DNA of 64,000 nt from contig CAJTSM010000011.1 in the NCBI GenBank assembly GCA_910578935.1, forward strand, positions 1-64,000, read 5' to 3'. The stretch is from an uncultured Oscillibacter sp. (lineage in GTDB: Bacteria > Bacillota > Clostridia > Oscillospirales > Oscillospiraceae). Under the pieces are notes generated by a model. That model was not told the origin of the DNA. It did no database searches and was given only the letters and a program-made list of their open reading frames with translations. Of this stretch, positions 38,865-47,822 are shown in pieces. The position numbers and the translations under genes were made by a program. The stretch's first letter is position 1, and each line of letters opens with the position of its first letter.

Positions 38865-39914
38865 TTGATCTCAGTCATTATCCCCATCTATAATGCAGAG
38901 CCGTATCTGAGCCGGTGCATTGACTCGGTTCTGTGCTCCGACTATACGGACTTTGAGCTGATTCTGGTGGATGATGGCTCCACCGACGGCTGCCTCCGCA
39001 TCTGTCAGGCGTACGCCGAGCGGGATCCCCGGATCACCGTCCTCTCCCAGAAGAACCAAGGCGTCTCCGCCGCCCGAAACCGGGGGCTGGAACTCTGCCG
39101 GGGGGAGTGGGTCGTGTTTGTGGATGCGGACGATCGCATCTCTCCAGACCATCTGTCTCTGGTGGCCGGGACGGAGGATGCGGACCTGCTGCTGTTTGAC
39201 TTCGCCGAAGATCCAGAGGAGCTGACCGTCGGCCCCCGATCCGGCAAGGTTTTCCGTTACGGGTCATTGGACATATCGGGTCTGGTGGAGCGTGTTCTGA
39301 CGCCCCGGCAGCTGAGGAAAGACGGACAGGTGAACTTCCGCTCCTCCAACGCAAAGGCGTTCAAAAAAGAAATCATCGACCGCTGTGGTCTCCGCTTCGA
39401 CCCTGACATTTCCTATGGGGAGGATAAGCTCTTCAATCTTAACTACATCTTCCGGATAGAACGCTTCGCATATCTCCCCGTACCTGTTTATTTTTATGAA
39501 ACGCATCCCGGCTCTCTAACGCATACCCTCCGCCCCGACGCATTGAATGAACTGATTACGTTGATGGAAAAGCTCCAGACGGTTTTGGAGCAGTACAGCC
39601 CATCCACAGCCACAGCACAATTTTACAATCATTGGGTATTGGATCATATCTGCTTTGCGCTGACCGACTTGATCTTCAGCTCCCCCCTTCCAAAGACTCC
39701 AAGGGAGCAGTACGCCATATGTGCCTACCTCCGAAAAAAGACAATTCTCTATCCGGCATTGAAGCAAAACCTTCGTCTGGGTCCGCTGGAACGGCGGATT
39801 TTCCTGTTTTTCTTCAGCTTGGGATGGTATCGAGCTGTGCGTACGCTCCATTTCACAGCCCGTCTCCGCCAAAAACTCCGGGAATACGGGAGAATCGCTG
39901 TGGGAAACGAATAA
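38865..39914 (+). CDS. GT2 glycosyltransferase (tandem copy A)
   Basis: A 349-residue GT-A glycosyltransferase: ISVIIPIYNAEPYLSRCIDS, LILVDDGSTDGCLRICQAYA and WVVFVDADDRISPDH give the Asp and DxD sites. The start codon is TTG at 38865 with GAGGAA upstream; no better start exists before the first conserved strand. The C-terminal part is helical and basic (RTLHFTARLRQKLREYGR). It is followed 14 bases later by a close paralogue, so the two arose by tandem duplication. They are the only plus-strand genes inside the polysaccharide locus. Confidence 0.9.
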   Translation: MISVIIPIYNAEPYLSRCIDSVLCSDYTDFELILVDDGSTDGCLRICQAYAERDPRITVLSQKNQGVSAARNRGLELCRGEWVVFVDADDRISPDHLSLVAGTEDADLLLFDFAEDPEELTVGPRSGKVFRYGSLDISGLVERVLTPRQLRKDGQVNFRSSNAKAFKKEIIDRCGLRFDPDISYGEDKLFNLNYIFRIERFAYLPVPVYFYETHPGSLTHTLRPDALNELITLMEKLQTVLEQYSPSTATAQFYNHWVLDHICFALTDLIFSSPLPKTPREQYAICAYLRKKTILYPALKQNLRLGPLERRIFLFFFSLGWYRAVRTLHFTARLRQKLREYGRIAVGNE

Positions 39915-39928
39915 AGGAGGCGTATAAT

Positions 39929-40960
39929 ATGATTTCGGTCATCATCCCGGTTTATAATCTGGAACGGTATTTATACCGCTGTATTGATTCCGTCCTGCGC
40001 TCTACTTATACGGACTTTGAGCTGATTCTCGTTGACGACGGCTCCACCGATGCCAGCCCCCAAATTTGTGAAGATTATACCGAACGGGACAGCCGTGTCC
40101 GGCTGCTACGTCAGGAGAACCAGGGCGTCTCCGCCGCCCGGAATCGGGGACTAGACGTCTGCCAGGGGGAGTGGGTCGTGTTTGTGGACGGGGACGACAG
40201 CATAGCCCCGGAGTTTCTGGCGCTGATCGATCAAGAGAGCCGTCATGGCCCGGATTTGATGTTATTTGAGTGCGTTTTGACAGAAAAAAGCCTGGTTCCC
40301 AGAAATCAGAAGGAGTCTATTCGCTATGGCAAAGAGGATATGCTTACCCTGGTCCAGAGCACACTGACACTCCGGCAGCTCCAGGAACAGGGAAATGTGG
40401 ATTTTCTCTCTGTTTGGGCAAGGGCCATAAATAGGGCATCCATTGAAAAATATAACCTGCGCTTTTCCAAGGACCTGTTCTGCGGTGAGGATGCCTTTTT
40501 CAATATCGAATACCTCCTCCGGGCGGAAAGCTGTACCTATATTCCCCAGGCGGTTTACATCTACAATATCCACCAGGACTCCTCTTCTCGCCGATTCAAC
40601 CCCAGGCTTCCGGACAACCATCAGCTGCTGCTGCGCAAAGTGAAGCAGGCCCTGGAGGAGCACGGAGCCCTCCCCGCCTTGGCGCTGCCGTACCACACCT
40701 ACGCACTGAACCTGCTCACCTCACTCCTGTTCCGGTGTGTGTTCAGCCCTTGGAATCCGGCGCCCTTCCGGGAGAAGCGAGAGATGTGCCGGCGGCTCCG
40801 GAGCAATGAGATCTTCCGGCAGGCGATGCGGCACAATCGGCAGTGCAGCACATGGAACCAATGGGGCTTCCTAGTTCTCTTCCGCCTGAGATGCTACCGG
40901 AGTTTGAGCCTTATCTGCCGTATTCTCCACCTTGTCTGGGGAAAAAGGGGCATCTGCTGA
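39929..40960 (+). CDS. GT2 glycosyltransferase (tandem copy B)
   Basis: A 343-residue paralogue of the preceding enzyme. ISVIIPVYNLERYLYRCIDS, LILVDDGSTDASPQICEDYT and GEWVVFVDGDDSIAPEF are almost the same as in copy A, whereas the C-terminal acceptor region differs (LPDNHQLLLRKVKQALEEHG). This suggests different acceptor sugars. AAAGGAGG precedes the ATG at 39929. The gene ends eight bases before the convergent DUF1919 remnant, with no clear terminator between. Confidence 0.9.
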   Translation: MISVIIPVYNLERYLYRCIDSVLRSTYTDFELILVDDGSTDASPQICEDYTERDSRVRLLRQENQGVSAARNRGLDVCQGEWVVFVDGDDSIAPEFLALIDQESRHGPDLMLFECVLTEKSLVPRNQKESIRYGKEDMLTLVQSTLTLRQLQEQGNVDFLSVWARAINRASIEKYNLRFSKDLFCGEDAFFNIEYLLRAESCTYIPQAVYIYNIHQDSSSRRFNPRLPDNHQLLLRKVKQALEEHGALPALALPYHTYALNLLTSLLFRCVFSPWNPAPFREKREMCRRLRSNEIFRQAMRHNRQCSTWNQWGFLVLFRLRCYRSLSLICRILHLVWGKRGIC

Positions 40961-40967
40961 CCGCCTG

Positions 40968-41415
40968 TTACTTGATGCCATTGAAAAAGCTCACATAGTC
41001 AAAGTCGTCCAGATACCGCCTCATCAACAGCCCGGGCTTGAAATCTGTCAGGATGCCTACCTGCCCGCAATTCTCAAATTCCTTGATATAAACGGCGGAG
41101 GATATCTCCAGGTAGGATCCGTGGGTAAAATTTACTTTATAGGGACAGGGCAACCTGTCAAAATGCATCGGTGTTTCGTAATCACAGCTGTCCCTGTCTG
41201 TGGCAATCAGAACCAGACGGGTCCAGTTGATCTTTCGCTTTCTCTACTCCCACCTGGCGGCCACCTCCGCAAAGGAGGCGTAGTGAAAGAAATTTACCCG
41301 CACATCTCCCAGCAGGGCGGCGGGATATCCGCCGGGGTTCTCCAGCTCCACCAGAGACAAATCCATGTACCGCCGGGGATTTTCCGCCAGCCTGATGAAA
41401 TCCCGGATGGGGGCA
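40968..41415 (-). pseudogene. DUF1919 remnant
   Basis: The frames give RDFIRLAENPRRYMDLSLVE, LGDVRVNFFHYASFAEVAAR, a TAG, then RLVLIATDRDSCDYET and LLMRRYLDDFDYVSFFNG. These align with residues about 60-211 of the intact DUF1919 protein at 38089. The first 60 residues are missing, and there is at least one stop and frame changes. It is fused at its 5' side to the next pseudogene. Confidence 0.75.
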
Positions 41416-42026
41416 TCGGCCCTTTCAGCCGGGGCTGGAGAGCCGCCTCCTCACAGGAAAACCAGTCAACGGCGTTCTGTACCTTAGACCAGATTTCTTG
41501 GGTCCTGTCCGTGTGGAGAATCACCAGGGGGATCCCCATGCCGTCATCCGTCTCCGTGGGGATTCGCTCAACGCCCCAGAGGCCCCCCAGGGTGATGTCG
41601 CTCTCCCGGTCCGGCCCGTCAAAGTGGCAAGCATGGCAGAAGGGGCGAAGAGTAAGGTTGGCGAAGTACAGCCAGCAGTAGAAATCCTGGCCCAGGTCCT
41701 CCGCATACTCCCTGCCCCCGGCAGTACACGCCGTCCGTCCGGCTCTGGACATATTTTGTCCGCCGCAGGGCCTCCAGCTCCGCTGTGCTCCACGTCTCTC
41801 GGTGCACCACCTCCATGTTTTCGTCAAAGGCTGCACCGAACACTGCGCCCCGCCGCTCCAGCACGTACGCCGCCAGCACGGGAAACACCCCGCCAGAGGA
41901 GCTACCCAGACGGGCAGCTCCTCTCTGGCCCGTGAGCCGAGAAAGACCCGCCCACCGTCTCCGGTGGGACGCCCTCGCAACGGACAGACCGCCTCACGCC
42001 GGCCGCAGCACGACGCTTTTTCCGTC
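41416..42026 (-). pseudogene. Coenzyme F420 hydrogenase beta-subunit-like remnant
   Basis: Pieces in different frames read SSSGGVFPVLAAYVLERRGA, VFGAAFDENMEVVHRETWST and CHFDGPDRESDITLGGLWGV. This is the pattern of the F420 hydrogenase/dehydrogenase beta-subunit family that accompanies polysaccharide pyruvyl transferases in capsule loci. The N-terminal ferredoxin cysteines are mostly gone, and at least two frameshifts are present. It directly follows the pyruvyl-transferase gene, the usual partner arrangement. Confidence 0.7.
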
Positions 42027-43193
42027 TCATTCCGTCCTCCCCCCAATGCTGTCCAGCAGAAACGCCCCGGACCTCCGGACCTCCGCTGCTGTTCTCTCCC
42101 GAACTGCGTCCCAGTCCACGGGAGCGTCGATGTCCCCGCCGGTCCGGAACAGCCGGTCCTCCAGGCCGTGCAGCCGCAGGATATTGTCAATTCTGGCGTT
42201 GAATTTGCTGTGGGCAAACACCAAGAATTGTTTCCGATAGAGGATGCTGAAGGCCGTCCCGTGGAAAGAGTTGGTCACCACATAGGCCGCACCGTGGAGA
42301 TAGCCCAAAAACTCCGCCGGCCCGGCAGTATCCAATTCTGCATGAGAGCCGATCCGCATCTCTTCCAGCACCGCTACTCGCAGTCCTGTTCTCCGAGACA
42401 GCGCACGCACATAGGCAGTCATATGGGCGTTTCGCTCCGTGGCGTAGGTCAGGATATAACCCGACCGGGTGGAAAGACGCTCCACCTCCCGCCAGGCGCT
42501 CTCCCCCAGCAGAAACACCGGATCCAAAACCGCCGTGACCTTTCCGGAATAAAAGCGCCTCACGTAGGGTACGGCCTCCGCCTCCCGGAGAGAGAGGGTG
42601 TCCACATGTTGAACCAGCCGGGCAAATTCCCGGTCGTACTGAGGCGAGAGAGAGGCACCGCCCAGGCTGGCGGCGTAAGCGACAACCCGCTCCTTCCGGC
42701 CGCTTTGGAAATCACCAAAGTAGACTCCTCGCAGGCCACAGGTGATATTCGGATTCCAGATTTGATCGCTGCCTACGATATAGGTTCTATATGGGAGTTT
42801 TCTCAGGCCGGCGATGAAGCGAATCCTGGGCTGCCGGACATCAATCAGGTACTCCCGGCGAAAGCGGGCCATGTTCCTCCGCCGGGCGGCATACTCCCGG
42901 CAGATAAGCAGGCGCCAGATCAATTTTAGGGGCGCATCCAACAAACGGGACACACCCTCCCTCAGGCTTGACGCTGACCAGTAGGGCAGCCACCAGTACC
43001 TGCCCGTCATGAAAAATGGGTCATAGCGGACGATATCTGCTTGAACCCCGTGCTCCCGCAAAAAGCGCTTGAGTCCATAGGCCTGGAGCATTGCGCCGAA
43101 ATTGTCCGCGCAGTGGAAGGTGATAATACCGACCTTTCCCTCGTGTTCTGCGGTTTGTGTGTCCACCGGACGCCGCTTTGGTATGTCAAACAT
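42027..43193 (-). CDS. Polysaccharide pyruvyl transferase family protein
   Basis: A 388-residue cytosolic protein of the CsaB/WcaK-like family that transfers pyruvate ketals to sugars. The N-terminus has VGIITFHCADNFGAMLQAYG; the middle has YIVGSDQIWNPNITCGLRGV and VAYAASLGGASL; the C-terminal domain has YVVTNSFHGTAFSILYRKQF, all family signatures. The start (MFDIPKRR) follows AGGTG. Its usual partner, an iron-sulfur F420-type protein, is present only as a pseudogene just downstream. So activity may be altered, or another partner used. It ends the long pel-type transcription unit. Confidence 0.88.
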   Translation of the reverse strand: MFDIPKRRPVDTQTAEHEGKVGIITFHCADNFGAMLQAYGLKRFLREHGVQADIVRYDPFFMTGRYWWLPYWSASSLREGVSRLLDAPLKLIWRLLICREYAARRRNMARFRREYLIDVRQPRIRFIAGLRKLPYRTYIVGSDQIWNPNITCGLRGVYFGDFQSGRKERVVAYAASLGGASLSPQYDREFARLVQHVDTLSLREAEAVPYVRRFYSGKVTAVLDPVFLLGESAWREVERLSTRSGYILTYATERNAHMTAYVRALSRRTGLRVAVLEEMRIGSHAELDTAGPAEFLGYLHGAAYVVTNSFHGTAFSILYRKQFLVFAHSKFNARIDNILRLHGLEDRLFRTGGDIDAPVDWDAVRERTAAEVRRSGAFLLDSIGGRTE

Positions 43194-43312
43194 TTGCAAC
43201 ACCTGCCATTTCTGAGAAAAATTTTAGACATCATCTCATAGATTCTCTCATGCGGCGCAACGATGTAGATCCACCCCTCCGTTTTTCAATCCTCCTCCAC
43301 AGGTCCGAACCG

Positions 43313-44596
43313 TCATCCGCTTCTTAGCTGCCCCAGCCGTACCAAACCATCTGCGCCCCGGTTGGCAAACCGGATGACTCGGCCGTCCTCTCTTCCTCTG
43401 AGTGTCAAGGAGAGCCAGATTGGCCGCTCACTCTCAGACGGCAGAGGAACTGACAGCCTGATCGTCCGTCCGCTGTGCCATGTGCACACATTCGCCTCCA
43501 GGCGGAACTCCCTCTGGCCTCCATCCTCCTGCTCCGTCACTAAAAAGCATTCCGTTTCCCTGCACACGCCGGAAAACCCCTGATTTTCGATCACAACCAT
43601 CAGCTTCCGCCCAACTCTTTTCGCATCTCGTATTACAAAGCGGGGACCCAGATGGCGTCCGATGTAGTCATATCCACTGATTCCCTGCCAGCAGCCTGGT
43701 GCATCCACGGTCTCCCATCTCCAGAAATCCAACTGTTTTTTGTCGTAGGCACTGTTCAGGTAACAGGCGTGGATTTTTGCCAGCTCCGCCGCCGCCCGCA
43801 TATAGCCCACCGGCGCAGGAGCTGCCACCGCCTCGCCTCCCACCGGCCTTCCGACCATCGTCCGATACTGCCACTCCACCTCTTGGTTCTTTCCCCGGCG
43901 TCCCGCCTCGTCGGCTTTCCTCCCGCCGCACATGCCATAAGTGCCCAAATCCGTATCAGAACCGAATAACCCGTCATTGAATAGAGTTAATCTCCCCTCC
44001 AGCCCCGGTTCTCCCGCAAGACGCACTATTGCGTTGCGCCATTGTGCGGGCGTTCTCACCGCCAGAAAGCAGCTTCCTCCTGAGGCGCGATACAAGGACA
44101 GTACCAGCCGTGCCACTGCGGGTTCTGACAAATATCTGGAGCCGTGCATCTCCCCCCAGTTTCCCACAAAAATTCCCTGGAGGGTCAGGATATCGGAGGC
44201 ATAAGTGCGAATCAACAATCCCAGCTGCTCCATATGCCTGTGAATCAAATCCTCGGACTCCGGCTCGTGCAGAAGCCCCTTTCCCTCCAGGTCATACGCC
44301 ACCCGGAGAATAATCTGCTTTCCGGAGGTGCGAAAACACGCCAGAATCTGCTCCATATGCCGTAATATCACAACTGATAGTTCTCTATCCCGGAAAAAAC
44401 CGATATGGAACTGTACCAACGCCAATCTCTCTCCACTGTTCTCTTCCAGGCTTCTGGCCAGCAACCGAAAGTCCAGCGCCGGAAACACGGCTCCAGAGAC
44501 CTCCTTGAATACAAACGGATAGATACGATACCATCCGCAGTCCGGGTTTCCCAGTGCCTCCCCACTCTCCACGTAATCCGCTTTACAAAATATCAT
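43313..44596 (-). CDS. DUF4874/DUF4832 family protein, glycosidase-like
   Basis: A 427-residue protein with the DUF4874 N-terminal barrel (GNPDCGWYRIYPFVFKEV, LALVQFHIGFFRDRELSV, GKQIILRVAYDLEGKG) and a DUF4832 C-terminal beta domain (PRFVIRDAKRVGRKLMVVIE). The family resembles TIM-barrel glycoside hydrolases and occurs in exopolysaccharide loci. The central LQGIFVGNWGEMHGSRYLS may hold the acidic catalytic residues. No signal peptide is seen, so secretion is unclear. The start (MIFCKADYVES) follows GGAGTACAGG. It overlaps the GT2 gene by 14 bases. It may trim or bind the polymer (inference). Confidence 0.82.
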   Translation of the reverse strand: MIFCKADYVESGEALGNPDCGWYRIYPFVFKEVSGAVFPALDFRLLARSLEENSGERLALVQFHIGFFRDRELSVVILRHMEQILACFRTSGKQIILRVAYDLEGKGLLHEPESEDLIHRHMEQLGLLIRTYASDILTLQGIFVGNWGEMHGSRYLSEPAVARLVLSLYRASGGSCFLAVRTPAQWRNAIVRLAGEPGLEGRLTLFNDGLFGSDTDLGTYGMCGGRKADEAGRRGKNQEVEWQYRTMVGRPVGGEAVAAPAPVGYMRAAAELAKIHACYLNSAYDKKQLDFWRWETVDAPGCWQGISGYDYIGRHLGPRFVIRDAKRVGRKLMVVIENQGFSGVCRETECFLVTEQEDGGQREFRLEANVCTWHSGRTIRLSVPLPSESERPIWLSLTLRGREDGRVIRFANRGADGLVRLGQLRSG

Positions 44597-45377
44597 CCTG
44601 TACTCCCTCAGGCCGGGAATATACCCTGCCTGATTGCTTTTCAAGTCTCACCCTCCAGATCACCGCCGGGATCTCAAAAAACATTCTGAACATATACCAA
44701 AACGGCTGAATCCCCCTGTGCATACTGCGCCCCTCTTTTCTGGCGTGCATAACCGCCGGGATCTCAGCTATGCGAAATCCCAGGAGAAGCATTTGTATTA
44801 CCATATTCGCATCCGGATATCTGTCATCAAAGTGTCCCCGCTCCCCATAATAGGCAAAGGCTCTTTTGTTCAGGCCCTGCAGTCCGGTAGTGGGGTCTGA
44901 GACTCTCTGTTTTGTTATAATACGGATCAGGAAGCGAAACCACCGAAACGCCACCCGCTTCAAAAAGATCACCGGGAACTCCGCACTCCCCTCCATAAAA
45001 CGGGAGGCCAGCACAAGATCAGGGTATTCCCCATCGACTCCCCTCTCTCGCATCCGTTGATAGATTGGCCGAATATTGCAGACGTCATGCTGTCCGTCGC
45101 CGTCCAGCTGAATCACATAGCGGTATCCGTTCCTTGCCGCATATCGGTATCCAAGCTGTAAGGAGGTTCCATAGCCCAGCCGTTCCATATTCGTCAGCAT
45201 CTGGAATGGCCACTTCCGAATCACCTGGGCCGAGCTGTCCTCCGAGGCGTCATTGATCACCAGAATATCCGCTATATCCTGGATCCGCTGGAGCGTCATC
45301 TGTTCCAGAACACCTCCGATGTTCTTCTCCTCATTGTGCACGGGGATCAACACCAGCAGTTCCTTTCTCTCCCTCAT
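44583..45377 (-). CDS. GT2 glycosyltransferase, dolichyl-phosphate-sugar synthase-like
   Basis: A 264-residue GT2 enzyme: LLVLIPVHNEEKNIGGVLEQ, ILVINDASEDSSAQVI, RYVIQLDGDGQHD (DxD) and DPTTGLQGLNKRAFAYY. This pattern fits DPM1/GtrB-type enzymes that make polyprenyl-phosphate sugars. The short C-terminus has one possible membrane-associated helix (IQPFWYMFRMFFEIPAVIWR). The ATG overlaps the stop of the GT4 gene (ATGA). It probably supplies lipid-linked sugar donors for the large membrane protein at 47823 (inference). Confidence 0.88.
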   Translation of the reverse strand: MRERKELLVLIPVHNEEKNIGGVLEQMTLQRIQDIADILVINDASEDSSAQVIRKWPFQMLTNMERLGYGTSLQLGYRYAARNGYRYVIQLDGDGQHDVCNIRPIYQRMRERGVDGEYPDLVLASRFMEGSAEFPVIFLKRVAFRWFRFLIRIITKQRVSDPTTGLQGLNKRAFAYYGERGHFDDRYPDANMVIQMLLLGFRIAEIPAVMHARKEGRSMHRGIQPFWYMFRMFFEIPAVIWRVRLEKQSGRVYSRPEGVQDDIL

Positions 45378-46900
45378 ACTCCGTCCTCTCCATCCCACAG
45401 TGCTTCCCAGGATTCCCCGCAGAAGCCGGCGTCCATCTTTTGAGAACTCGCCCGGATCCCCAATTCCCTCCGCAGAGTCCTGTCCCGTACCAGTCGTGCG
45501 ATACAGTCCGCCAGCGCCAACGGGTCAAAGGGGCACAGCAGGCCGTTTTGGCCGTTTTCAATCTCTTCCCGGTTGCCACTGCAGTCTGAGACAATCACGG
45601 CGCAACCCGAAGCCAAGGCCTCCTGAAGCGCAATGCTCCTGCCTTCAAAGCGAGTCGCATGGACATAGATATCAGTCCGGGCGTAATAGGGAAAGGGATT
45701 TTCCACCGCTCCCAGCAGGACAAAATCCTCTTCAAGCCCCAGCATCGCCCGCTTTCGCTCCAGAAATTTTCGCTCCTCACCCTCGCCCAGCACATACCAC
45801 CGGACGGAAATGCCCCGCTTTTTCAGCAGATTCAGCGCCTCCAGCGCCATGTCGTATCCCTTTTGATAGGTAAGACGTCCTACTGTCAGCAGGCGTATTC
45901 CCAAATAGCCATCTGAAAATCCCGTTCCCATCCTGGCAAGCTCCTGAATGCCGGTCAAATCCACCATATTGGGAAACGCCCTGGTTCGGGAGGCATACTT
46001 CGGGTAAAGCGTCTCAAAATTCCGCTTGACCTCTTCCGAAACAGCAAAAATTGCTGAAAATGCCTCCCAACAGTTCCGATCCATCTCCCGGGTATAACCC
46101 GCACGCTCCAAATCCACATGAATCAGCGCCGCCTTTCTGTCCGCCTTTACATAATCTGCTACATAATAGGCGGCACCGCCCTCCATCCAGGCCACCGCTA
46201 TGTCAAACCCCACAGGAAAGCGCTGAGCGCCCTCGGCCATGACCCGCCAGAACAGCTTGTCCGGCTGGAACCGCCCTTTTTTGTGCATGGCCGCTAACGT
46301 GCGGACAACATACCAGAGCTTATGACACAGGCCTCTGTTTCTCACGAAGGCCCTGAGAACACCGCCAGCCATCCGCCAACGCCCCCGCTCGGACAAAACA
46401 GACATCGTACTGGGGTGGGGGTTCAACACGGTTACATTGCCGGGAAGCTGACTGAACAGCTCTCCTTGCCCAATCACCGCATAGAGAAACACCTCGTAGG
46501 AGGCGTCGTGGAAGCTTCGCAAAACCTGCATCAAAAGGGTCTCCGCACCGGCCCTTCCCAGGGTATTCACCACAAGCAGCAGGCTCTTTTTGCCATCCCG
46601 CCGCAGCGACTGTTCCATCTCCCTCTCTCGCCTTTGTTCCAACCAGGATGCCCGCTTCACACTGCCTCCGAGTCCAAGACAGATCAGGAATATTCCGCAA
46701 ATCAGGAGCACTCCCATTGACTCAGTCTCAAGATCGATCCAAAAACGTCTCACTGGCGGCAGGGTTTCCAGGAGGAGGAACAACAACCCCGCTCCGCTCC
46801 ACAGGGCACAGAGATCCGGATTCAGCTTACCGCCTGCCCGAAGCCAGACGCTGAGCAATATCAGACCCATTCCGATTACCGGCATCACTGCAAGCATCAT
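45374..46900 (-). CDS. GT4 glycosyltransferase fused to DUF2304 membrane domain
   Basis: A 508-residue protein. The first 80 residues carry three hydrophobic helices with the DUF2304 look (GMGLILLSVWLRAGGKLNPD, ALWSGAGLLFLLLETLPPVR). From about 105 the GT4 (GT-B) fold begins: LLLVVNTLGRAGAETLLMQV, then RLLTVGRLTYQKGYDMALEA and THATRFEGRSIALQEALASG, whose Glu-x7-Glu contacts the donor sugar. The membrane domain would keep the transferase at the bilayer. It is coupled to the GT2 downstream by ATGA. DUF2304 is usually a separate small gene, so the fusion is notable. Confidence 0.85.
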   Translation of the reverse strand: MMLAVMPVIGMGLILLSVWLRAGGKLNPDLCALWSGAGLLFLLLETLPPVRRFWIDLETESMGVLLICGIFLICLGLGGSVKRASWLEQRREREMEQSLRRDGKKSLLLVVNTLGRAGAETLLMQVLRSFHDASYEVFLYAVIGQGELFSQLPGNVTVLNPHPSTMSVLSERGRWRMAGGVLRAFVRNRGLCHKLWYVVRTLAAMHKKGRFQPDKLFWRVMAEGAQRFPVGFDIAVAWMEGGAAYYVADYVKADRKAALIHVDLERAGYTREMDRNCWEAFSAIFAVSEEVKRNFETLYPKYASRTRAFPNMVDLTGIQELARMGTGFSDGYLGIRLLTVGRLTYQKGYDMALEALNLLKKRGISVRWYVLGEGEERKFLERKRAMLGLEEDFVLLGAVENPFPYYARTDIYVHATRFEGRSIALQEALASGCAVIVSDCSGNREEIENGQNGLLCPFDPLALADCIARLVRDRTLRRELGIRASSQKMDAGFCGESWEALWDGEDGV

Positions 46901-46936
46901 ACGCCCCGCTTCCTTTTTCGCCGCCCTGTACGCTAC

Positions 46937-47815
46937 TCAGTCTCCGCACCACAGCGTCTTCACTGCTTGGCAACGCCTTTCCGCACTCCGCACCAAATCC
47001 AGCCGCCTCCGCAGCTTCCACCACAGCAGCCGTCTCTCTGACGCACGATCCCGAATCCCGCAGATGGCGGCGATTTCATCCACCAGTTGCTCAAACGCCT
47101 TGCACCGCCGGATCCGCTCTTCCTCCGTCAAATTCCTCCTGGAGCTGCTTCCCTCCCGTACGGCCACCTCATAGAGCTCCTGCCGGATGGTGGGACACGG
47201 ATAGCGGTACAAAAACGGGAGTAGCATCTGAAAATTCTGGCCAACGTCGTACTCCGGAATTCTTCTGTCCGGATAGATCTCAAAAAAGGGCCGGGTTTTT
47301 AGCATATAGCAGCCACAGCAAACAAAGGTCTTCGCCTCCAGCACATCCCAGAACAGCAGCTCCTTTGTCAAATCCCCCTGTTGCTCCTCCCGCTGAAGAG
47401 GCAGTCCGGTTTTGTCGTCAAAATAAGAGGAAAGGGATCTTACGCAGTCGTAAGAGGGATTTTCTAACAAGAACCGCACCCGCAGCTGTATAGACTCCGG
47501 AGTCAGTCTGTCGTCTCCGTCCGGCCAGATCAGATACGTCCCCCGCACAAGGGGCAGTCCCCGACTCAGCGCTGCAGAGGCGTTTTTGTGAGGTGCTCGT
47601 ACAATCTCGTACCGCCAGCTCCTCCGGGCGAACGCCTCCCTATATCGCTCTGCAGCCAATACAGTGCCATCCTCGGATCCGTCATCCACCAGGATCATTT
47701 CCACATGGGGGTATGTCTGATCCAATACTGACTGTAACAGTCTGGACACGTATCTCTCCCCATTGAACACTGGTGTGATCACGGACACCAGTCCCCGCTT
47801 TTCCGCTCCCTCCAA
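46937..47815 (-). CDS. GT2 glycosyltransferase
   Basis: A GT2 enzyme of about 292 residues: LVSVITPVFNGERYVSRLLQ, MILVDDGSEDGTVLAAERYR and RGTYLIWPDGDDRLTPESI hold the donor and metal sites. The start is uncertain. A TTG at 47815 lies seven bases after the upstream stop with GGGAGG ahead of it, and I prefer it. An ATG at 47905 would give 322 residues but overlaps the membrane-protein gene by 83 bases and has no good ribosome binding site. It is part of the long pel-type operon. Confidence 0.8.
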   Translation of the reverse strand: MEGAEKRGLVSVITPVFNGERYVSRLLQSVLDQTYPHVEMILVDDGSEDGTVLAAERYREAFARRSWRYEIVRAPHKNASAALSRGLPLVRGTYLIWPDGDDRLTPESIQLRVRFLLENPSYDCVRSLSSYFDDKTGLPLQREEQQGDLTKELLFWDVLEAKTFVCCGCYMLKTRPFFEIYPDRRIPEYDVGQNFQMLLPFLYRYPCPTIRQELYEVAVREGSSSRRNLTEEERIRRCKAFEQLVDEIAAICGIRDRASERRLLWWKLRRRLDLVRSAERRCQAVKTLWCGD

Positions 47816-47822
47816 AATCTGT

